Below are positions 15,721 through 28,941 of a stretch of DNA of 64,000 nucleotides, one piece after another. The stretch is from Balaenoptera acutorostrata (Eukaryota; Chordata; Mammalia; Artiodactyla; Balaenopteridae), in the NCBI RefSeq assembly GCF_949987535.1, contig NC_080067.1, forward strand, positions 682,001 to 746,000. The letters run 5' to 3'. Position numbers and translations under genes: made by a program. The first letter of the stretch is position 1, and every line of letters begins with the position of its first letter. The notes under the pieces were generated by a model, which had not been told where the DNA came from, did no database searches, and saw only the letters and a list, made by a program, of their open reading frames with translations.

Positions 15721-16912
15721 CATCATTTTACAACTCAAGACAGTTCAATATCAAAAAACCAAGCAACTCAATTTTAAAAATGAGAAGAGGATATGAACAG
15801 ACATTTTCACAAAGGAGAAATACACATGGCAACAGGCACATGAAAAGGTGCTCAACAACACTACACATCAAGAAATATGAATCCAGGGCTTCCCTGGTGG
15901 CGCAGTGGTTGAGAATCTGCCTGCTAATGCAGGGAACACGGGTTCGAGCCCTGGTCTGGGAGGATCCCACATGCCGCGGAGCAACAGGGCCCGTGAGCCA
16001 CAACTACTGAGCCTGCGTGTCTGGAGCCTGTGCTCCGCAACAAGAGAGGCCGCGATAGTGAGAGGCCCGCGCACAGCGATGAAGAGTGGCCCCCACTTGC
16101 CACAACTAGTGAAGGCCCTCGCACAGAAACGAAGACCCAACATAGCCATAAACTAAAAATAAATAAATAAATAAAAATTAAGAAAACCATCTCTAAAAAA
16201 AAAAAAAAAAAGAAAGAAATACGAATCCAAAAATCCAAAATGAGGTATCACCATGCACCAGACTAAATACCTTCATTAAAATGTCTACAAATAGAAAAAA
16301 TTTTCCAGGATATGGAGAAAAAAAGAACACTACTACACTGTCGGGGAGAATGCAAATTGGTGCAGTACTATGGAAAAGACTATGGAGGTTCCTAAAAAAG
16401 TTTTTTAATTAACATAGAACTACTATATGATCCAACAATTCCACTCCTGGTTATATATCTGAAGAAAATGGAAACACTATTTTGAAAAGATACATGCACC
16501 CCAATATTCATAACAATATTATTTACAATAGCCAAGACATGGAAGCAACCTATGTGTCCATCAACAGATGAATGGATAAATGACTAGTGGTGTATATATA
16601 CAATGGAATATAACTCTGCCATGAGAAAAACAATGAAACGTTGCCATTTGTTGACAACATGGATGGACTTGGAGAGTCTTATGTTTCAGGAAATACATCA
16701 GGCCAAAAAAAGAAAAAAGAAAAAATGTGTAAAATCATTTAAAAAATGAAACAAAGAAATGAAATAAGAACACAGAAACAGTCTCACAGATATAGAAAAC
16801 AAAAAACTGTTTACCATAGGGGAGAGGGAAGGGGGAGAGGGACAAATAAGAAACATGAGATGAAGAGATACTAACTACTATACATACAAATGGGGGAAAA
16901 ACTTAGCTACAT
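15720..16912 (+). mobile_element. L1 3' fragment (ORF2 C-terminal region and tail)
   Basis: Phrases typical of the 3' end of L1 ORF2 are present in order, such as 'gaaaaggtgctcaacaac', 'ccaacaattccactcctggt' and 'ggaagcaacctatgtgtcc'. The reading frame is broken. A CHR SINE is inserted at 15,886-16,213. Confidence 0.8.
15886..16213 (+). mobile_element. CHR-type SINE inside L1
   Basis: A full-length SINE with tRNA-like head and A-rich tail. It is flanked by near-perfect target-site duplications: aagaaatatgaatcca at 15,870-15,885 and aagaaatacgaatcca at 16,214-16,229. The L1 sequence resumes directly afterwards. Confidence 0.92.
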
Positions 16913-17604
16913 GGGGCTTCCCTGGTGGTGCAGTGGTTAAGGATCCGCCTGCCAATGCAGGAGACACGGGTTCGAGCCCTGGTCCAGGAAGATCCCACAG
17001 GCCGTGGAGCAACTAAGCCCATGCACCACAACTACTGAGTCTGCATTCTAGAGCCCACGATCCACAACTACTGAAGCCCGGGTGCCACAAATACTGAAGC
17101 CCACATGCCTAGAGCCTGTGCTCCACAAGAGAAGCCACCGCAATAAGAAGCCTGTGCACCGCAACAAAGAGTAGCCCCCGCTCTCAGCAACTAGAGAAAA
17201 CCAGCATGCAGCAGCAAAGATCCAATGCAGCCAAAAATTAAATAAATGAATAAATAAATAAAATTTAAAAATAAGGTTTCCCTGGTGGCGCAGTGGTTGA
17301 GAATCTGCCTGCCAATGCAGGGGACACGGGTTTGGGCCCTGGTCTGGGAAGATCCCACATGCCGCGGAGCAACTAGGCCCGTGAGCCACAACTACTGAGC
17401 CTGCGCATCTGGAGCCTGTGCTCCGCAACAAGAGAGGCCGCGATAGTGAGAGGCCCGTGCACCGCGATGAAGAGTGGCCCCCCCTTGCCACAACTAGAGA
17501 AAGCCCTCGCAGAGAAACGAAGACCCAACACAGCCAAAAAATAATAATAATAATAAATAAATAAATGAAATTCTTTCAAAAAAATAAATAAAAAAAAATA
17601 AAAT
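16913..17604 (+). mobile_element. Two CHR SINEs, the second inserted in the tail of the first
   Basis: SINE heads begin at about 16,913 and 17,275. The target duplication aaacttagctaca flanks the pair (16,899-16,911 and 17,605-17,617) and not each element. The second SINE therefore landed in the A-rich tail of the first. The second is closer to the 'gccgcggagcaactaggccc' subtype. Confidence 0.85.
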
Positions 17605-17616
17605 AAACTTAGCTAC

Positions 17617-17770
17617 AAGGATAAATTGTATGACACAAAACATATAGGCAATATTTCATAATAACTTTAAGTGGAGTATAATGTTTAAAATAATTGAACC
17701 ACTAGCTGTACACCTGAAACTAATATTGTAAATCATCCAGACTTAAAAAAATAAAACTATAATAAGGTGT
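17617..17770 (+). mobile_element. L1 3' tail
   Basis: It contains 'tacacctgaaactaatattg' followed by A-rich sequence, the usual end of cetartiodactyl L1 copies. It is the continuation of the L1 interrupted by the SINE pair. Confidence 0.65.
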
Positions 17771-18054
17771 AATTGTTTTAAAGGATAACATAAATTCTGA
17801 CACAACAGGAGAGAATAGGAAAAAACACAGATGCAGAAAAAATTACCTAGCTGAGATGAAAAGCAATTTATTTCCTTGTATGAGGGAGAGGGACAAAGTA
17901 ATAAATGACAGTAAGTAAATATTATTTTAAATCTTGTGATGGAAAGTACCTACATCCAAAATTATGTTTCATTTGTGTAATAGTTTACATATAATCTGAT
18001 GAATGTGAGAGAAAAGTTGAGTCCATGGATATTGGCGGAAATGCCAAAGGTTTT

Positions 18055-18057
<3 letters not shown>

Positions 18058-18119
<62 letters not shown>
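18058..18119. repeat. (TA)n microsatellite
   Basis: About 30 uninterrupted TA units. The next ~50 bp (ttgaagtatagttgattt) is the antisense L1 3' UTR phrase also seen at 24,920, so the repeat probably grew at the end of an L1. Confidence 0.95.
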
Positions 18120-18122
<3 letters not shown>

Positions 18123-18169
18123 CTTGAAGTATAGTTGATTTACATTCTAGTAGTTTCAGGTGGAATGAT

Positions 18170-20880
18170 CCTTTAACAATGAGCATGGGAGACAGAATCA
18201 AGATGTTTGATGTCACAGGATTGCCAGGTGTTTTAGGAGAAATAACCAAAATGTCCTCAGTCAGATGCAACAAAATACTTTGTCTTCTGGTGGAATTATG
18301 ACCACCTGGGAATCAGGAATTCTCAGCTGAAAGAGCCTATCTCCACAACCATGAGAATTCCACTCCCATGTATGAATCGACTGATCGCTTAAAGTGTATA
18401 TGAGGATGAACTCACATCCATGCACTATGGTGCCCAGCACACAGTGCCCCCTAACCCACCTAAGAGAGCATAGTAGATGCTCCATGCAAATTTCATGAAG
18501 GAATGAAGGCCTGTTGTTTCTCAGACACTGCCTTGCTCGGAACCCGCTGCCTTCTCCCTTCTTGTCTTTGCTAGGGAAGGCTCAGCACACAATGGGATCT
18601 TTCTGAGACACAGTGGTGATGTCCCTGGAAACAAGCTGGTTGGCACTAAGGCACAGGCTGCACTCTGCTTGCTCTTTCTCTTAGTGCTGGCTGATGGACG
18701 TCTGGAGACCAGCTCCACCATCACTGGGAAGTTGGTTGAAACTGAAAATCCGTGGGTCCATCCAACCTGGCAGAATCCTCTTTTCTGAGCATGGATCCCT
18801 GGACATCCAAGAGACTGTACTTCTCTGAAGCTGCAGGTGCCTAGTTTCACCTTATTATCAGGAGGATGAACTTAATAAATTAAAAACATATATATCAAAT
18901 GGACTGGTGGTGTTTAGAAATCCAAATACCTGTGCAATATTGTCTTATTCTGTGGATTTATTAACAGTAAAAGACATTTTAGAAGCACAACTTTACAGTG
19001 ATACTGAAGAACAAAATTTATGGGTTTCCTGTAATGCACTTCCACAGAAACAAGACCTCTGTCGTCTATAAAACAAAACGATTGTCTCAGGACAGGGCAC
19101 CTCTTAAAAGACAGAGAGTGCCCACCTCCCTCCTCCAGCGCAGATTAATTTCGTAGCTCCTCACGTATATTAAATCCTTATGCCAATTTTCCCACTCAGT
19201 TTACCACCAAGTTCACTGCATCAAAACCATTTCCCATGCCAGTTCCATTAGTTCCATATTACAAGCACTGGCTATGTCCATCATTAGAAGAGGCTGTGTT
19301 GGGGGGTCTGTCTCCTGGGGCTCCACAGGGCTCCTCCCACCATGCCTGCCCCAGAGCCGGGTGAGCCTGGTTCATCGGACACGGCCTGCCCCATGTGCTT
19401 CCCCTGCCTCAGTCTGAGAGCCCCTTCCAGGTCCCTTGAACCTGAAAGCCAAGTCGGAGCTGCTCTGTGAGCTTCTCACTCTAGTCCAAGTGCTTGAACT
19501 CATCTAAGAGGACACAGGACAATCCATGTCCTCCAGAGTCCCTGAAGGGCAGGTAGGAGGGCTCCGGCCGAAAAGGGTTGTTGTCTCAGGGGCTGGAGGA
19601 AGGGAGCTCTTCTGAACCTGGAGACCCACCATCCATTGCCCTATCTAGTAAAGACCGTCCCAGGGGCCACCCTGAAGATGGTTGGCTGGTGCAGGATGGG
19701 GAACCGGACTGGCCTGGGCAAGCGACCCCCAATTCTGTCAGCCCACTCCTCCCAGTGCTGTGGCTTCCTTCCTCAGAGTCTCCTTGTGGATTGGGACCCC
19801 AAGGCTTCCACGTCGGCTTTCCTGGCCTGCAAAACAGACCGTGGTAAGTGGATGCGCCTCAAGGTCCTGTCCCACTAGGGAGAGCAATAACCGGGACCCA
19901 GGCTTATTCCATGTTTTCGGGTGGGGGAAGTACTGAAGTGCTGTGACCTTGGCCAAGACTGCCCCTTCCCTCGTCTCAGAGCCATCGACCCACTCCAGGG
20001 TCTACCAGGCTTCCCCACTAATGATTCTGTTGTTTTCATTCCTGCCATGGGCCCGAGTTCCCAGAGGTGCCCTCCTCTCTCCCCAGCTGCACCAGTGATT
20101 CTCTCAGAGTAGAATGAGCCCCTTCCCCCGTGTAGACCAAGGAGGATACGGATCCCTTGCCGGTTTCTCTCCCGGTTGCCGATCCTTGCCTGGAGACGGC
20201 TGTGCACCTGGTGCAGAGGTGGAGAAACACAGCACCTCTAGGTCACAATCCACCACGTTATGCTAACCCTTCCTCACCACTGTCTGTGCCCCTTTCTTCA
20301 GTCTTGTGAGAGGATCTTGGGCTCTGATGATCCCAGAGCCCTCTTGGTTCTCCTTCCCTTGATTTGACCCAAGGGCCAGGGAAGTAGAGTCCCATCTTGG
20401 CCCTTCACAGGGCAGCTCCCATGCTCACTCGCTGTGGCCCAAGGACCCTCCGGGCCTCGCACGCACCTGCGATCAGTGAATCAGTAGGAATCACAGTCAG
20501 CTTTCAAAGGGGAACTTGAGGACGGCTTCGAGCCTCTGCTTACCCTGGGATCCTCCTCCCCGCTGTGGAGAGCCCTCTGTCACACTGGTCCCCACAGTCC
20601 TGACATCACATTCTCACATATAGGGGTCTGTGGAGCTGATTCTGCTTTTGACCTGCCATCTGCCTTATCTTCTTGAAGCTTTCGGTCAGTCTTCCTCAGA
20701 TATTCATTTTAGAGATCCTGAATCACATGAAAAGGAAAATTATGTCATATAGAGAGACAGACCAGAGAGATGTCCCTCCTGCACCTTCTTCTCCAAGCGG
20801 AGGTGATGGGGCCTCCGTGACCATGCATCAAACCAATAGGACTTTCTTCTTTACACAAAGTGTTGTCTCAGGATGAGACA
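18170..20880. other. Unrecognised DNA without a clear gene
   Basis: Several open frames of 60-110 codons occur on both strands, but none shows a recognisable domain or splice pattern. The stretch 19,300-20,650 is relatively GC-rich and free of repeats that I recognise. Confidence 0.35.
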
Positions 20881-20984
20881 TTGACCATCTGCTGCCAAGA
20901 TGACGTATTGTATTATAATCATCAAACTTGCCAAGAGACTAGAACTTAATTTTTCCAAACACAATAAAGAAATAATAATAATAA

Positions 20985-23313
20985 ATACTGCTACAATAGC
21001 AATCATGGTATAATATGTAAATGTATCAAATCACCATGCTGTACACCTTAAGGTCAAATAATATTATATGTTACAAGGAAAAGAAGAAATGCAAAAAGTA
21101 CCATCAATATCAAAACCGATCAAGCAGAAGAAATTTTCTGTGAGTTAGAAGACAGTAAGATGAAAACATCCACTCAAGAGAGAACAAAGAGAAAAAGAGT
21201 GCAGAATGACTGTGTGATCTGTAAGATAAAATCGAAAGAAACATTCTGTGAATCATGGAGTCTTAGAAGGAAAAGAGACAGAAGGCTTATTTAAAGAAAA
21301 AGTGGCTGAGAACTTTCCAAATCAGGGGAGAAATTTGGATATCCAAGTTCATGAGCTCATAGGGCACCAGACAAACACCACTAAAAAAAAAAATCTTCTC
21401 CAAAACACATTATAGTTAAACTGTCAACAATCAAAAACAAAGAATCTTTTTTTTTTAAGCAAAGGCTTCTTTTAAAAACTTTTCATTTATTGATTTAGTT
21501 ATTTAATTTTTTGGCCGTGCCACGTGTTAGTTGCAGCACACAGGATCTTTGTTGAGGCATGCAGGATACTTTGCTGCAGTGCGCAGGCTCTTCGTTGTGC
21601 TGCACGGGCTTCTCTCTAGTTGTGACACGTTCTCTTCTCTCTAGTTGTGGCATGTGGGCTTCTCTCTAGTTGTGGGGTGCAGGCTTCTCTCTAGTTGTGG
21701 GGTGCAGGTTTTCTCTCTCTAGTTGTGACGTACAGGCTCCAGGGCACCTGGGCTCTGTAGTTGTGGCACACGGGCTCTCTAGTTGAGGAGCACGAGCTCA
21801 GTAGTTTTGGCCCGTGGGCTTAGTTGCCTCACAGCATGTGGGATCTTAGTTTCCCAGCCAGGGACTGAACCTGCATCCCCTGCACTGGAAGGTGGATTCT
21901 TAACCCCTGGACCACCAGGGAAGTCCCCAAAGAATCTTAAAAGCAGCAAGAGGAGAGAAACTTATAAATTACAGGAGAGCCCTCATAAGGTTATCAGTTG
22001 ATTTCTCAGCAGAAACCTCATAGGCAAAGAGAGAGCAGAATAATACATTCAAATTGCTCAGTGAAAAAACACATGTGCCAACCAAGAATATTGTCTTTCT
22101 TAAGTGAAGAGCAGTTATAATAATTTTAATGGATAAGCAATATACAGAGAGGTAAATTATAACACCATATACAAAAATTCATGGAGGGGTGTAAGAGAGT
22201 AAATTTTTTGTATGTGATGGAAGTTGAATTGTTATCAACGTAAAATAGAGTGTTGTATCTATAAGATGTTTTCCATGAGCCTCATGGAACCACAAAGCAA
22301 AAACTTATAGCACATTCAGAAAATATAAAGAGAAGGAAATCATAACATACCACTACAGAATATCACTAATACACAAAGAAAGGCAGCAAAAGAGGAAGAA
22401 AGGAACAAGAAACAAAAAAACATCCAGAAAGCAATAAGATGGGATTTGTAAGTCCTTACCTATCAACAATTGCTGTAAACATTAATATATTAAATTTTGT
22501 AGTCAAAAGTCATAGTGGCTAGACAGATAAAAATACATGATATGCAGTCTATCAGAGACTCACTCAGTAATAAAAAAAGAAATAGGCTCAAAGCAAAGCT
22601 TTGGAACAAGATATTCCATACAAGTGGAAACGAAAAGAAACCAATGGTAGCTAGAGTTATACCAGACATAAGAGACTTTAAGTCAAAAGCTGCAACAAGG
22701 AAAAAGAAATAAGATCATTATATAATGAAAACATTGTCAATTAATCAAGAAGACAACGATCATAAATAAATACTCACCCAACAGTGGAGGACTTTAGTAT
22801 GTTAAGCAAGTACTAACAGATTTGAAGAGAGAAATAGACAACACACACAAAAAAAGTGTAGGGATCTCTCATACCCAACTTTCAACAATGAATCCAGAAA
22901 GAAAATCAATAAAGAAGTACTGAACTGGAATTATACATTAGACAAAATGACTTAGACTAAAATAGAACAGTCCATCCAACGGAAGCAGAATACACATATT
23001 CTTCTCAAATGCACATTAAACATTCTCCAGGACAGATCATGTGATGGGTCACTAAACAAATCTTTGCAAAGTTAAGAAGACTGATATCATACTAAGTATT
23101 TTTTTCAATCACAATGGTAAGAAACTAGAAATGAACAACAAGACAGAATCTGGAAAATTTACAAATACATGGAAATTAAACAACATGATCCTAAAGAATC
23201 AATGGGCCAAAAAAGATTTTTTTTTAAAAAGACTGAATCACGAAGAAATAAAACAATCTGAACAGACCAAATTACTATTAAGGAGATTGAACCAGTTCTC
23301 CAAAACCTCTTAA

Positions 23314-23320
<7 letters not shown>
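20985..23320 (+). mobile_element. L1 fragments
   Basis: A 3'-tail phrase (tgctgtacaccttaaggtca) is followed by sequence typical of L1 ORF1 and ORF2, such as 'gtggctgagaactttcc' and 'acattctccaggacagatca'. All frames are broken. A minus-strand SINE interrupts it at 21,449-21,927. Confidence 0.7.
21449..21927 (-). mobile_element. CHR-type SINE, long variant
   Basis: The reverse-oriented head ends with 'ccaccagggaagtcccc'. The target duplication caaagaatctt flanks it (21,438-21,448 and 21,928-21,938). The body is longer than in the other copies because the 'ttctctctagttgtgg' phrase is repeated several times. Confidence 0.88.

Positions 23321-23390
<70 letters not shown>
23319..23390. repeat. 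(AT)n microsatellite
   Basis: About 36 AT units, directly abutting L1-like sequence on both sides. Confidence 0.95.
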
Positions 23391-23393
<3 letters not shown>

Positions 23394-23399
23394 GATGAG

Positions 23400-24900
23400 A
23401 TGGCTTCACTGATGAGTTCTAACAAACTTAAAGAAGAATTAAATCTTATTATTTTTAATTGGGTAAACCTTATAAATCTATTTGTGGATGATACACTTTG
23501 TATTTTATAAATAAACTAGGGGAGATATACATACAATGATATAAAATAAGTTAGAGCTATTGGTCCTGAATCTTTGATTTCTTTGAAAATATTTATCATT
23601 TGAGTTGAGCTATATTTCAGGAATTTAACACAATTGAACATACATCAATAATATGATTCTTGTAAATTTTTTTGAAAATACAAAGAAGTGACAAAGAAAA
23701 GTATGTCTGTTACATGAGCGTGGAGTATAATGGAAACTTTGAAGAACAAGGCTTGACTGATTACAACTTCCACTTGAAAAGCCAACATCTTTAAGAAACA
23801 AAGGTGACAATGTTCATTTTCCAAAGCAAACTACAAACAAAGGAAAACTAAGAAGAAATGGAAGTTTCCAGATTTATCGTGATGGTTTATGCACATTCTC
23901 AGTGAATCACAGCAAACCCTTACTAAAGATATAAGAAATATATGAACTTCATAGTGGAGGAATCTTGCAGAAAGCATCTGAACCAGTGAACATTAGGTGT
24001 AATGGAACAAATGATTATCAGGTGACTGAAGCTCACAGGACACATTATCACTGCTGTGGTATTCTGGGCAAAAATAAGTTAGAAAATTATGATCTGAAAC
24101 TATCAAGAAAAAATGTCAGTTTTACACAAATTTCAGTCCACGTATACCTCCGATGTTCTCTAACTCTAATAGTGTATTTAAATAGTAAGTCATTCTTATC
24201 AATATAGAGAGCAAGTCTCTCCAAATTATTTTTTTTTCAGAACTTTGAGTTATCTGGACCACTAACGCCATCCCATTTAAAAGTGCATTTTCTTAATCCT
24301 GTTGTGATAATTTGACATTGAATTCAGATGCTCATTAATCATTCCACTTTCCCCTTCTTTACTAATATTTCAATATGTGAAATTATCCCATAGGGAATTT
24401 TGCATATTAATGCCTTCCCATGTTGATCTTTCACGAAGGGAATCATTTCAATAGTTGAATGTCATTAATTCATGGTGAGAATTCTCCATGCTCCATAGGG
24501 AGCCTGGATGGAGACAATGGGGAAAAGGCTCTGGAACACAGGCGAGAAGTATGACTGAGCTGACTTTGGCTGACTTTGGCTATCATAAGAAGGAAAAATA
24601 AGTAGTTGAAAACAACCTTGCTAGGCAAGCACATAAGAAGTACAAAACTAAATGCTTGCAGGTTCGCAATCCATGACATTTCAGGAGGAAAAGCAGACAC
24701 GGCCTCTGACCCAGGACAGGACATTTACCTAAGCTGCCATTTCCTCCTCTCCTTCCTCCTGCTCTGGGTCATTTTCTCATTAATATCGTGTTGACGAACT
24801 ACATCAGCATCTTGAAAATGTGCCTCCAGCACCGTCAGCACAGCTCCTTCACCTCTTCCCGCAGCACCAACCGGCAAAAGGACCTTGATATGTTAAATCC
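23400..24900. other. Unrecognised AT-rich DNA
   Basis: No gene was recognised. A small direct repeat (gctgactttg twice) lies near 24,560. Short frames of up to 84 codons show no domain. Confidence 0.35.
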
Positions 24901-24904
24901 CCAA

Positions 24905-25740
24905 CTTTTTATTTTAAATTTTATTGAAGTATAGCTGATTTACAATGTTGTGTTAGTTTCAGGTGTACAGCAAAGTGATTCAGTTATACATATACATATA
25001 TCCACTCTTTTTCAGATTCTTTTCCAAGATAAGCCATTACAGAGTACTGAGTAGAGTTCCCTGTGCTATACAGTAGGTCCTTATTAGTTATCTATTTTAT
25101 ATATAGTAGTGTGTATATGTCAATCCCCATCTCCCAACGTTATCTCTCCCCCCCCCCCTTATCCCCTGGTAACTATAAGTTTATTTTCTACATCTATAAC
25201 TCTATCCACCAGTCAGAATGGTCATCATCAAAAATTCTACAAACAATAAATGCTGGAGAGGGTATGGAGAAAAGGGAACCCTCCTATACTGTTTGTGGGA
25301 ACATAAAGTGGTACAGCCACTATGGAGAACAGTATGAAGTTTCCTTAAAAAAATTTAAAATAGAGCTACCATATGATCCAGCAATCCCAATCCTGGCCAT
25401 GTATCCATAGAAAACTGTAATTCAGAAAGATACATGCACCCCAATGTTCATTGCAGCGCTACTTATAATAGCTAGGATATAGAAGCAACCTAAGTGTCCA
25501 TCAAGAGAGGAATGGATAAAGATGATGTAGTACACATATACAATGGAATATTCCTCAGCCATAAAAAATGAATGAAATAATGCCATTTGCAACATGGATG
25601 GACCTAGAGATTGTCATACTGAGTGAAGGAAGTCAGACAGAGAAAGGCAAATATCATGATATGCTTACATGTGGAATCTTTAAAAATGATACAAATGCCA
25701 ACCTTTTGAAAAAGAGAGATTCAGGAACAATGAGCTCCTG
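24905..25740. mobile_element. L1 3' UTR (antisense) joined to L1 ORF2 fragment (sense)
   Basis: 24,905-25,190 carries the antisense 3'-UTR phrase 'ttgaagtatagctgattt'. 25,200-25,720 carries the ORF2 phrases 'aatgctggagagggtatgga' and 'gatccagcaatcccaatcct' in sense. The opposed halves fit a twin-primed (5'-inverted) L1 or two separate insertions. Confidence 0.65.
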
Positions 25741-27807
25741 CATGGAGAACAAGCTGTGAGCTTTTTCTTTCCTGTCTACACATGCTCCCCCCTCACACAG
25801 ATGTCCAAAACTTCTGATACAGCATAGTAAGTGGGCTACACTGCCCTGCCCCTTCCAATTCCATGTAGAGCAGACACTGATGCCTCTCCAAAGGCAAAGG
25901 GGCCAAAGACCAGAAGCAACTCTCACTGATTACCCAGCAGTCCTCGTGCTTAAAGTTGGCTTAAACCTAGAATCACCTGGAGTTAAAACAACACAGATGC
26001 TCCCACCCAAATCAACAGACGGACTCTGTGGGGAGGGCACAGGTGATGTTATATCTAAATATTTATTGTGTAATACTAATGGGAAACTGCATGGGAACAA
26101 CGGAGCAAACATTTCTGAAGCTTTAAAGTGAGCACAAAGTTGGGGGGGATCAGGGCCCCACTCTAAGTTATGATCCTCCTGTGGGTCCCATGAAATGGCA
26201 TCTTTAACAAGTTTTTTGTTGGTGCAGATGTTACTCCCTCAGACCCGTATTCAGTAGCACTGAGCTAGAGCTATCAGGCATAGCACACCTGAGACCACTG
26301 CATAGCGTGAAGGTTTCAGGTAACAACTTGCAGAAGTGCAGGCTCCCTGGGCCTAATTCCTAGGGGCTGAGCTCCTCCTGGAATAGGTGTGGCCTTGCCG
26401 TTGCCTAGAGTAGATGCTGCTGGCTTGGTGGAAATTGCATGGTGGGTTTAGGGTTGTGCGAGGGGTCACCCCTAGAAATCTACCCAAGGATACCCTTAGT
26501 CCAACTACTAGAATGTCGCAGGCCAAGCAACGAACTGAGCAGGGACACAGCCCTTCCACCAGCATTCAGGCTACCTTAAGACCCTCTCAAGCCCACAGCT
26601 GCTCCTGGCCTTGGCCTCCAACCACCAGAAGTCCCAAGACCAGGCTCCACACACACCAGTGCACAGGAACTAGATCCAGGGCCCCCAGGACCCTCCAGCC
26701 AGAGACACTGGTTCCCAACTCCACCCACCAGCGGGCAGGCACCAGCCCCAGAATCCCTGGTCCCTCCCACAAGTGAGCCTGCTCTAGCCTTGGGACCAGC
26801 CTCACAAAAAAAGAGTCAGACACCAGTCCCAGAAATAACTCTGTCTAACAACTGTGGAAGCAGCCCACTTTCTAGAAGGCCAGAAAAAGTCCTAAGACTG
26901 GCTGGGCCCTGACAACAACCACCACTGAGCCTGCTCAAGCTTCACAACCAGCCCCACCTACCAGTGGACAGAGAGCAGTCCTAAGACTGCCACAGCCCAG
27001 CAGCCCACTGACCCAGCCAAACGCCAGCAGGCAAGGACCATCTATGGACTCGGCTGGGTCCTGACCCTGCCCATCAGAATGCCAACACAAGATTCAGGAC
27101 ACCCCAGACGCTGCAGCCAGCTGTGTCCAGAGCAGTGGTCTGACACCAGCTCTGGTTCTCCTGGGCCCTGCAAGCAGAACCCAGGACCTGGCTCTGCCAG
27201 CAAGTGGGCCAGGATAGCCCCAGGACTTGGCTTTACACATCGGTGGTTGGGCACCAGCCCTGGTATCTCCTGGACCCCATCTCCACCCACAAGTGAGCCA
27301 ACGCTAGTCTCGATGTCACCCAAGGTTGTCCAACCAGCTGCCTCATTATCTTCTCCCATCAAGCAGCATTGACAGCCTCCAAGCAAGGCAGAGCCTGGCA
27401 AACAACCAGACTGGGGGCAGCCAAGCCTACTAGACCACCCACAGTAGTCAGCCCGCCACAACAGAAGAGCCCAGGCAGCCCACATAGGGGGTACATCTAG
27501 AACATATAATTCTAGTGACCAGGGGACAGTGGGCTGCTGGGACACATAGGACCTCTCCTACAAAAGGCCACTTCTCCAAGGTCAGGAAATGTAACTAACC
27601 TACCAGATACATAGCAATAAAAACAGCAAGTTAAGAAAAGTGAGATGACAGAGAAACACTATACAGATGATGGAACAAGATAACCCAGAAGATCTAAATG
27701 AAGTGGAAATAGCCAATCTACTCAAGAAAGTGTTCAAGGTAATGATTGTAAAGATAATCAAAGAACTTAGGAGAAAAATGGACAACCAGAGCAAGAAGTT
27801 AGAAGTT

Positions 27808-27975
27808 TGTGGGGGTTTTTGTCTCTTATTGAATTTGTTACAATATTGCTTTTATTTTGTGTTTTTGTTTTTTGGCTGCTAGGCATGTGGGAACTTAGCT
27901 CCCTGACCAGGGATTGAACCCGCACCCCCTGCATTGGAAGGCAAAGTCTTAACCACTGGACAATGAGAGAAGTCC
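27808..27975 (-). mobile_element. Short tRNA-derived SINE
   Basis: Reverse-oriented short SINE ending 'gagagaagtccc', with a T-rich start and flanking duplications of about 10 bp (ttagaagttt / ttagaagctt). Confidence 0.8.
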
Positions 27976-28002
27976 CTTAGAAGCTTTTTAAAAAGGTGAT
28001 CT

Positions 28003-28349
28003 AGGGGCTCCCCTGGTCGCACAGTGGTTAAGAATCTGCCTGCCAATGCAGGGGACATGGGTTCAAGCCCTGGTCCAGGAAGATCCCGCATTCCTTGGAG
28101 CAACTAAGCCCGTGTGCCACAACTACTGAGTCTACGCTCTAGAGCCCATGAGCCACAACTACTGAGCCTGTGTGCTACAGCTACTGAAGCCTGCGTGCCT
28201 AGAGCCCGTGCTTGGCAACAAGAGAAGCCACCACAATGAGAAGCCTGCACACTGCAACAAAGAGTAACCCCTGCTCGCCGCAACTAGAGAAAGCCCATGC
28301 ACAGCAACGAAGACCCAATGCAGCCAAAAATAAATAAATATACTTATAA
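28003..28349 (+). mobile_element. CHR-type SINE inside L1 ORF1
   Basis: Full-length copy with target duplication aaaaggtgatct at 27,991-28,002 and 28,350-28,361. Confidence 0.9.
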
Positions 28350-28941
28350 AAAAGGTGATCTTAAAGGACAACCAAACAGAGATGAGGAATACAATAACTG
28401 AAATGAAAAATACACTAAAAGGAAACAACTGTAGATAAAATGATACAGAGGAACAAATCAGAAAACTGGAGGACAGAGTACTAGAAATCACTGAATATGA
28501 ACAGAAAAAAAATAGGATAAAAAGAATTGAGGACAGTTTAACAGACCTCTGAAACAACATCAAATGTACTAACATTTGCGGTCCCAGAAGGAAAACGGAA
28601 AGGGAAAGGGGCAGAGAACATACTTAAAGACATAAAAGCTGAAAACTTCAGCTCAGAAAACAGACACCCAAGTCCAGTAGACACAGTAAGCCCCAAACAG
28701 GATCAACCCAAAGAGGACCACTCCAAGACTCATAATTAAAATGGCAAAAAATTAAAGATATAAACTTTTAAAAGGTGCAAAGGTAAAGCAATAAGTTACA
28801 TACTTGGGAACTTGCATAAGGTTATCATCTGACTTTTCAGGATAAACTCTGCAAGCCAGAAGGAATGGCATGGTATATTTAAAGTGATAAAAGGGAAAAT
28901 CCTATAACCAAATTTACTCTACCCAGCAAGGCTCTCCTTCA

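Noticed and set aside
15886..15960. Possible tRNA genes at SINE heads
   Set aside because: The heads descend from a tRNA but are part of SINEs; I could not form a sound cloverleaf.
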